Assembly: GCA_021817625.1 (NCBI GenBank)
Contig: JAKASY010000039.1
Location: forward strand, 1 to 9,409
Source: Bacillota bacterium
GTDB lineage: Bacteria > Bacillota_E > JAJZYS01 > JAILZS01
Direction of reading: 5' to 3'
DNA length: 9,409 bases
In this document: positions 5,121 to 9,409 of the stretch, one piece after another
How positions within the stretch are numbered: the stretch's first letter is position 1
How the letters are laid out: the number at the start of each line of letters is the position of its first letter
The notes under the pieces: model-generated
The model's input: only the letters and a program-made list of their open reading frames with translations
Database searches by the model: none
Told to the model about the DNA's origin: nothing
Made by a program: the position numbers and the translations under genes

Positions 5121-5939
5121 ATGCACCTTCCCGATCTTGCGATGTCGGCCCGATCGCTCCTGTCCGGGGCGATCGTGGGCTATGTTCTCGGCCTCGTGGG
5201 CGGCGGTGGCTCGATCCTGGCGGTGCCGCTGCTGGTGTACTTTGTCGGCTACCGGGACCACCCGCACGTCGCGATCGGCACGACGGCCCTGGCCGTGGCC
5301 GTGAACGCCATCATCGCCAGTGTGCCGCACTTCCGCCGCGGCCACGTCGATCTGCGCAGCGGCGCCTGGTTTGCCGCCGCGGGCGTGCTTGGCGCGACGG
5401 TCGGGTCGCGCCTGGGGCTTCTCGTGGATGGCAAGCGGCTGCTCCTCATGTTCGCCGCGCTGATGGTTCTCGTCGCAGTGCTCATGTGGCGTCGAACCCT
5501 GGTGCCGCAGACGGGGCGACCCGACGCTGGGGCGCACGAGCCGCCTCGGCGGCGCGGTGCCGTGCCCGCCGCGGCCGTGGCCCGCCTCGCCGCCACGGGC
5601 CTCGTCGTCGGCGCCGCGTCCGGATTCTTCGGCATCGGCGGGGGCTTTCTCATCGTGCCCGGGCTGCTCGCGGCGACGGCGATGCCGATGCTCACGGCCG
5701 TAGGCACCTCACTCCTGTCGGTCGCCGCCTTCGGGGCAACGACCGCCGTGCAGTACGGCCGGGCCGGCGCCGTCGACCTGCCGATCGCCGTCGTGTTCAT
5801 CCTGGGCGGGCTCGGCGGCGGCCTTGCGGGCGCCATGTCGGGTACGCGCCTGGGCGGGCGCGCGCTCACGCGCGTGTTCAGCGTCGTCGTGGTCGCGGTG
5901 GCTCTCTACATGGCCGGCAACGTGCTCCACTTCGTCTGA
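5121..5939 (+). CDS. TauE/SafE (TSUP) family sulfur-anion exporter
   Basis: A 272-residue integral membrane protein. The ATG at 5121 follows GGAGG with 6-nt spacing. A longer open frame runs upstream across operator copy 2 and is not used here. The protein has two related halves of about four helices each. Each half opens with the family's glycine-rich block: GLVGGGGSILAVPLLVY (24-40), and ASGFFGIGGGFLIVPGLL (166-183). The charged loop at about 124-150 separates the halves and contains an arginine-rich turn. Length matches the family (about 250-270). TSUP proteins carry sulfite, sulfoacetate, taurine-derived or other organic and sulfur anions. In cst operons a TauE protein accompanies the persulfide dioxygenase. 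Placed opposite the CstB-like genes and behind a matching operator, it most likely exports sulfite or thiosulfate. The substrate is inferred and no cysteine is seen in the chain. Confidence 0.88.
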   Translation: MHLPDLAMSARSLLSGAIVGYVLGLVGGGGSILAVPLLVYFVGYRDHPHVAIGTTALAVAVNAIIASVPHFRRGHVDLRSGAWFAAAGVLGATVGSRLGLLVDGKRLLLMFAALMVLVAVLMWRRTLVPQTGRPDAGAHEPPRRRGAVPAAAVARLAATGLVVGAASGFFGIGGGFLIVPGLLAATAMPMLTAVGTSLLSVAAFGATTAVQYGRAGAVDLPIAVVFILGGLGGGLAGAMSGTRLGGRALTRVFSVVVVAVALYMAGNVLHFV

Positions 5940-6034
5940 CCAGGGCGCCCGGATGGCGGCCCTTCGAACGCCGCGTGACGGACCTTCGGCGGCCGCGCGC
6001 ATCGACACGACGCGCCGCTTCCAGGCCCGAACAT

Positions 6035-6062
6035 GGTGGCGGGACCCAACGGTCCCGCCACC
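6035..6062 (+). terminator. Perfect 12-bp hairpin after the exporter gene
   Basis: GGTGGCGGGACC (6035-6046) and GGTCCCGCCACC (6051-6062) are perfect complements around the 4-nt loop CAAC, about 95 nt after the exporter stop. The following CTTG is only slightly T-rich. It probably ends the exporter transcript. It lies just 25 nt before the next start, so any transcript entering the DUF1028 gene must pass it or begin after it. Confidence 0.6.
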
Positions 6063-6087
6063 CTTGTCGCCGAAGGGGCGTGACGTC

Positions 6088-6816
6088 TTGACGGGTTCTG
6101 CGCCTCGCCTCAACACCTTCAGCATCACCGCGCGCTGTGCTCGCACCGGCCAGCTCGGCGTCGCACTCTCGACCAAGGTGCCGGCCGTCGGCATGCTCTG
6201 CCCGTTCGCCGAGGCGGGCGTCGGGGCGGTCGCCACGCAATCCTTCGTCAACCCCTATCTGGGCATCTGGGGCCTGGAGCTCCTGCGGGCAGGCGCCACC
6301 GCCGACGAGACGCTCAGCATCCTGCGCCGCCGCGACCCCGAGCCGGAGCGCCGCCAGGTCGCCGTGGTCGACCGCTGGGGCGGTAGCGCCGCGTTCTCCG
6401 GCGCGGCCTGCGACACCTGGTACGGCGACCGCGGGCACGACGGCGTGGCGATCGCCGGCAACATGCTCGTCGGCGAAGAGACCCTGATCGCGATGGACGA
6501 GGCGTTCGGCGCCGCTCCGGCGCTGCCGCTGGCCGAGCGTCTCCTCGCGGCGCTCGCCGCCGGTCAGGAGGCGGGCGGCGACAAGCGCGGCCGCCAATCG
6601 GCGGCGCTCCTCGTCGTGGATCGGGAGGCCTATCCAGCCCTGAGCCTGCGCGTCGATGAGCATTCCGACCCGGTGGCCGAGCTGTGGCGGGTGTACGAGG
6701 TGGCGCAGCGCGACCTCGCCCCGCTCCTTCGCATGCTGCCCACGCGCGACATGCCGGCGGGCGCCTTTGATCTGGCAGAGGCGCGCCGCACGGGGCTTCT
6801 CCAGGACGGACGCTAG
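6088..6816 (+). CDS. DUF1028 protein (Ntn-hydrolase-like)
   Basis: A 242-residue protein. The start is taken as TTG at 6088, with AAGGGG about 9 nt upstream. It is the only start near the conserved N-terminus and agrees with the usual family length, but confidence in it is moderate. Family signatures run throughout: NTFSITAR (9-16) and GQLGVALSTKVPAVG (21-35), AGVGAVATQSFVNPYLG (43-59), RRQVAVVD (88-95), a GNMLVG block (124-129), and GGDKRGRQSAALLVV (163-177), then LRVDEHSDPVAEL (187-199). DUF1028 belongs to the Ntn hydrolase-like superfamily, with unproven amidase or peptidase-type activity. The TFS region begins at Thr10, not at residue 2. It lies 37 nt before a peptide-type solute-binding protein gene, a recurring arrangement that hints at processing an imported amide or peptide. 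Confidence 0.87.
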   Translation: MTGSAPRLNTFSITARCARTGQLGVALSTKVPAVGMLCPFAEAGVGAVATQSFVNPYLGIWGLELLRAGATADETLSILRRRDPEPERRQVAVVDRWGGSAAFSGAACDTWYGDRGHDGVAIAGNMLVGEETLIAMDEAFGAAPALPLAERLLAALAAGQEAGGDKRGRQSAALLVVDREAYPALSLRVDEHSDPVAELWRVYEVAQRDLAPLLRMLPTRDMPAGAFDLAEARRTGLLQDGR

Positions 6817-6853
6817 GGTTTTCGATGCGCACATGAGAGAGGAGTGCCTGGCA

Positions 6854-8461
6854 ATGCGTCTTGGCAAGCTGCCCAGAGCCGCCCTTACGGGCATGGCGGC
6901 CGCGGCGGCGCTCATGGCCGCCGCGCTCGTCCCGACCGTGGGCGTGACCGCGTCGTCGCCCTCCTCGCGACCCCTGGTGGTCGCGTACGATGCCGACGCC
7001 GTCAGCATGGATCCTGCACAGGTCACGGACATCAACACGATGCAGGCGCTCACGCAGATCTACCAGCCGCTGGTGGCCTGGTCGCCGACCGTGAAGGGCA
7101 AGCTCGTGGGCGTCCTGGCGACGTCATGGTCGCACAACCCGAGCGACACCCAGTACACCTTCCAGCTCCGCCACGGTGTGCGCTTCTCCGACGGCACGCC
7201 GTTCAACGCCGAGGCCGTCGTGTTCTCGTTTGAGCGCCAGCTCGACCCGTCGAATCCGGACTACAAGTACGGACCCTATCCCTTCGGCTCGTTCTTCTTC
7301 GGAAACCTCAAGTCCGTGGCGGCCGAGGGGCCGTACAAGGTCGTCTTCACCATGAAGTCGCCCGACGCCTCGCTCCTGAACCTCCTCACCACGGCGACGG
7401 CCTTTATCGTCAGCCCGACGACCGCGATGAAGGACAAGGGCACCTTCGCCCTTCACGGCGCCGGCACCGGCCCGTACGAGGTGAGCAAGTGGCAGCGCGG
7501 CGTCCAGCTGGTCCTGACCCGCAACCCCGACTACTGGGGGCCGAAGGGCGCCTCGTCGGAGATCGTGTTCATCCCCGCCGTCCAGTCGGACGCCCGCGTC
7601 TCCGACCTGCAGTCGGGCACGGCCGACATCGCCGTCGACCCCACGCCGTCGAGCCTCGCCTCGCTCGTCTCGACTGGACGCTTCGGCGTGCTCAAGGGCG
7701 TCGGCCCGCACGTCTGGTGGGTGGGTCTGAACACCCTGGACAAGCCGCTGTCGAGCCCCCTCGTGCGCGAGGCGCTCAACTACGCGGTGAACAAGCAGGC
7801 GATCGTCAAGGGCATCCTCTACGACACCGGCACACCGGCAAACCAGCCCCTGTCTTCGAGCCAGATGGGCTTCAACCAGTCCCTCGGCAGCTATACCTAC
7901 GATCCGGCCAAGGCCAAGGCGCTCCTCAAGGAGGCGGGCTACCCGCACGGCTTCTCGGTGAACTTCTTCGTGCCCACCTCGGGCTCGGGCATGCAGGAGC
8001 CGGTGGCGATGGGCGAGGCCATCCAGGAGTACCTGCAGGCGGTCGGCATCAAGGTCAAGATCGTCGAGCTCGACTGGGGCACCTTTCTCGGCAAGATCAA
8101 CGCCGGCGCCAAGAAGTCCGGGGCGGACATGTGGGAGCTGTCCTGGATGGACTCGGCCGTCGACCCGTCGCTTGTCCTCGGCCCCCTGCTCGTGAAGTCC
8201 TCCTGGCCGCCGGGCTTCAATAGCGGCTTCTACAGCGACGCGAAGGTGAACAGCCTGGTCGCCCAGGCCCTGGGAGAGACGAACCCCGCCAAGCGCGCGC
8301 AGATGTACGCCGAGGCCGAGGCCCTGATCAACAAGGACGCGCCCTGGATCTTCGTCGACCACGCCGACGCCGTGTACGCGTACTCGAAGAGCGTCAAGGG
8401 ATTCTCCCTCAACCCGACCTTCCCGTTCCTCATCAACCTGTCCACGGCATACGTGCAGTAG
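6854..8461 (+). CDS. Family 5 ABC-transporter solute-binding protein (DppA/OppA type)
   Basis: A 535-residue protein. The ATG at 6854 has GGAG 9 nt upstream. An earlier in-frame ATG at 6833 lacks a ribosome site. The N-terminus is a Sec-type signal: basic MRLGKLPR, a hydrophobic core at about 10-31 and a likely cut after VTA (31-33). No cysteine follows, so there is no lipobox, and the whole chain appears free of cysteine. The mature part is a typical SBP_bac_5 protein: LVVAYDADAVSMDPAQ at its start, YTFQLRHGVRFSDGTPFNAE in the first lobe, GTGPYEVSKW and LTRNPDYWG in the middle, and VREALNYAVNKQAIV in the second lobe. Such proteins bind di- or oligopeptides, nickel, opines or glutathione outside the cytoplasm and pass them to DppB/DppC permeases. 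A DppB-type gene follows. The ligand cannot be deduced. Confidence 0.93.
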   Translation: MRLGKLPRAALTGMAAAAALMAAALVPTVGVTASSPSSRPLVVAYDADAVSMDPAQVTDINTMQALTQIYQPLVAWSPTVKGKLVGVLATSWSHNPSDTQYTFQLRHGVRFSDGTPFNAEAVVFSFERQLDPSNPDYKYGPYPFGSFFFGNLKSVAAEGPYKVVFTMKSPDASLLNLLTTATAFIVSPTTAMKDKGTFALHGAGTGPYEVSKWQRGVQLVLTRNPDYWGPKGASSEIVFIPAVQSDARVSDLQSGTADIAVDPTPSSLASLVSTGRFGVLKGVGPHVWWVGLNTLDKPLSSPLVREALNYAVNKQAIVKGILYDTGTPANQPLSSSQMGFNQSLGSYTYDPAKAKALLKEAGYPHGFSVNFFVPTSGSGMQEPVAMGEAIQEYLQAVGIKVKIVELDWGTFLGKINAGAKKSGADMWELSWMDSAVDPSLVLGPLLVKSSWPPGFNSGFYSDAKVNSLVAQALGETNPAKRAQMYAEAEALINKDAPWIFVDHADAVYAYSKSVKGFSLNPTFPFLINLSTAYVQ

Positions 8462-8553
8462 GCGGCGACGCTTGTGACCACGACGCGCGCGCGTGCCCCT
8501 CCGGCCACCTGCCTGTCGCGATGCGATCGAACGGCCAGGAGGGAGGAAGGGCC

Positions 8554-9409
8554 GTGGGACTCCAGATCGCCCGCCGCTTCGCGGCCCTGCCGGTCGTGCT
8601 GTTCGGCGTCTCGGTCATCGTGTTTCTGGCGCTGCACCTTGCCCCGGGAAACCCCGCGCTGCTGCTCCTCGGACCGCTGGCAACGCCGCACGAGCTGAGC
8701 GTGCTCACCCGCCAGCTCGGGCTTGACCAGCCCCTCTGGGTGCAGTACGGCGACTGGCTGGGGAGCTTCGTCACCGGCAACTGGGGCCAGTCGATCCAGA
8801 TGCGCACGGCGGTGGCGCCCCTGGTGCTGAGCCGCCTCGCCAATACCGTCCTCTTGGCCGTGGCGGCGTTCGTCGTCTCGACCGTCCTGGGCCTTGCGGC
8901 CGGCATCCTGGCCGGCATCTTCCCCAACGCCTGGCCGGACACGCTGGTCGGCGTCGTCGACTTTGTCGGCCTGAGCGTGCCCGTGTTCTGGCTTGGGCTC
9001 CTGTTGGTGGCCCTGTTCTCCCTCACCCTGCCCTGGTTTCCGGTGGGCGGCATGTACGACGTCGGCGTCTCGGCCACGGCCGGGCAGGTGGCCTACCACC
9101 TCGTGCTGCCCACCCTCGCCCTGGCCGTGGTGCCCGGCACGGTCGTGAGCCAGATCACGCGCAACGCGCTTGTGGACGAGACCGCAAAGCAGTACGTGCG
9201 CACGGCCCTGGCCAAGGGCATGAGCCGGCGGCGCGCCCTGTTCCTCCACGCCCTGCGCAACGCCTGGATCCCGATCGTCACCACGCTGGGGCTCGAGATC
9301 AACTACGTGATCGGTGGCGATGTGCTGGTGGAGAACGTCTTCAACTGGCCCGGCATCGGGCAGCTCCTCGTCACGTCGGTCATCGACCGCGACTATCCGG
9401 TCGTGCTGG
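8554..9409 (+). CDS. DppB-type ABC-transporter permease, cut by the window edge
   Basis: 285 codons are present and the frame is still open at the edge. A full DppB homologue is about 305-340 residues, so only a short C-terminal part is missing. The GTG at 8554 is chosen because of GGAGGGAGGAAGG three bases upstream. An in-frame ATG at 8521 has no ribosome site. The protein has the family layout: N-terminal RRFAALPVVLFGVSVIVFLA helix (7-26), APGNPA (30-35), the substrate-side region with QLGLDQPLWVQYGDWL (54-69), further membrane helices (98-122, 130-163, 183-203) and the EAA-type loop YVRTALAKGMSRRRAL (214-229) then HALRNAWIP that contacts the ATPase. VLVENVFNWPGIGQLL (257-272) is the usual DppB ending block. 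It forms the inner-membrane channel with a DppC partner, which should follow downstream. Confidence 0.93.
   Translation, partial: MGLQIARRFAALPVVLFGVSVIVFLALHLAPGNPALLLLGPLATPHELSVLTRQLGLDQPLWVQYGDWLGSFVTGNWGQSIQMRTAVAPLVLSRLANTVLLAVAAFVVSTVLGLAAGILAGIFPNAWPDTLVGVVDFVGLSVPVFWLGLLLVALFSLTLPWFPVGGMYDVGVSATAGQVAYHLVLPTLALAVVPGTVVSQITRNALVDETAKQYVRTALAKGMSRRRALFLHALRNAWIPIVTTLGLEINYVIGGDVLVENVFNWPGIGQLLVTSVIDRDYPVVL

Noticed and set aside
6030..6070. T-box leader suggested by GGTGG in the hairpin
   Set aside because: The T-box antiterminator bulge sequence is not present, and there is no room for a stem I between 5940 and 6035. The element is a simple perfect hairpin.
5878..7053. 391-codon minus-strand frame spanning the exporter, DUF1028 and binding-protein genes
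   Set aside because: It crosses a terminator hairpin and three real gene boundaries, so it is a high-GC artefact.
7124..8362. 412-codon minus-strand frame inside the solute-binding protein gene
   Set aside because: It is a shadow of a strongly supported gene, and its protein is arginine, glycine and valine rich without domains.
1..9409. CRISPR array, tRNA, rRNA, or intact insertion sequence
   Set aside because: No regularly spaced repeats, tRNA-like cloverleaf with CCA-side features, rRNA signature or transposase was seen on either strand by eye.

Overview
This is a high-GC (about 70% by eye) bacterial chromosomal window. Strong GGAGG-type ribosome sites, GTG and TTG starts, -10 boxes of the TAGGGT type, a YtxH-family gene and a CsoR/CstR-like operator motif fit a high-GC Bacillota-like lineage, or possibly Chloroflexota. 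The sequence alone does not settle the taxon.

Layout. Positions 1-1060 hold no intact gene: a partial reading frame at the left edge, a decayed group II intron reverse-transcriptase fragment (about 120-345), then gene-poor sequence with two hairpins. Positions 1061-1623 carry a divergent pair of small genes, a two-helix membrane protein (-) and a small helical protein (+), with overlapping promoters on one dyad. Positions 1651-2614 form a two-gene envelope operon (DUF948-like, then YtxH-like) with a clear promoter and a terminator.

The most notable part is the sulfur locus, 2747-5939. On the minus strand run an MBL-fold persulfide-dioxygenase-like protein, a tandem rhodanese (inactive first domain, active second) and a single-domain rhodanese. 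The first two genes overlap by ATGA and together have the domain order of the CstB persulfide dioxygenase/sulfurtransferase, so this looks like a split CstB. Divergent to them is a TauE/SafE (TSUP) sulfur-anion exporter. Each side of the 534-nt divergent region carries one copy of an inverted repeat, ATACC(C/A)-TGTA-GGGTAT when read in the direction of the gene it faces. This matches the general form of CsoR-family, especially persulfide-sensing CstR, operators. A TATAAT promoter firing toward the exporter overlaps the first operator, and a 15-bp stem-loop follows it. The inferred working model is that reactive sulfur relieves repression, the dioxygenase and rhodaneses oxidise persulfide to sulfite or thiosulfate, and TauE exports the product. 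No repressor gene and no sulfide:quinone reductase gene lie in the window.

Positions 6088-9409 look like a peptide-type ABC transporter operon: a DUF1028 (Ntn-hydrolase-like) protein, a family 5 solute-binding protein without a lipobox, and a DppB-type permease cut by the window edge. A perfect 12-bp hairpin separates this block from the exporter gene.
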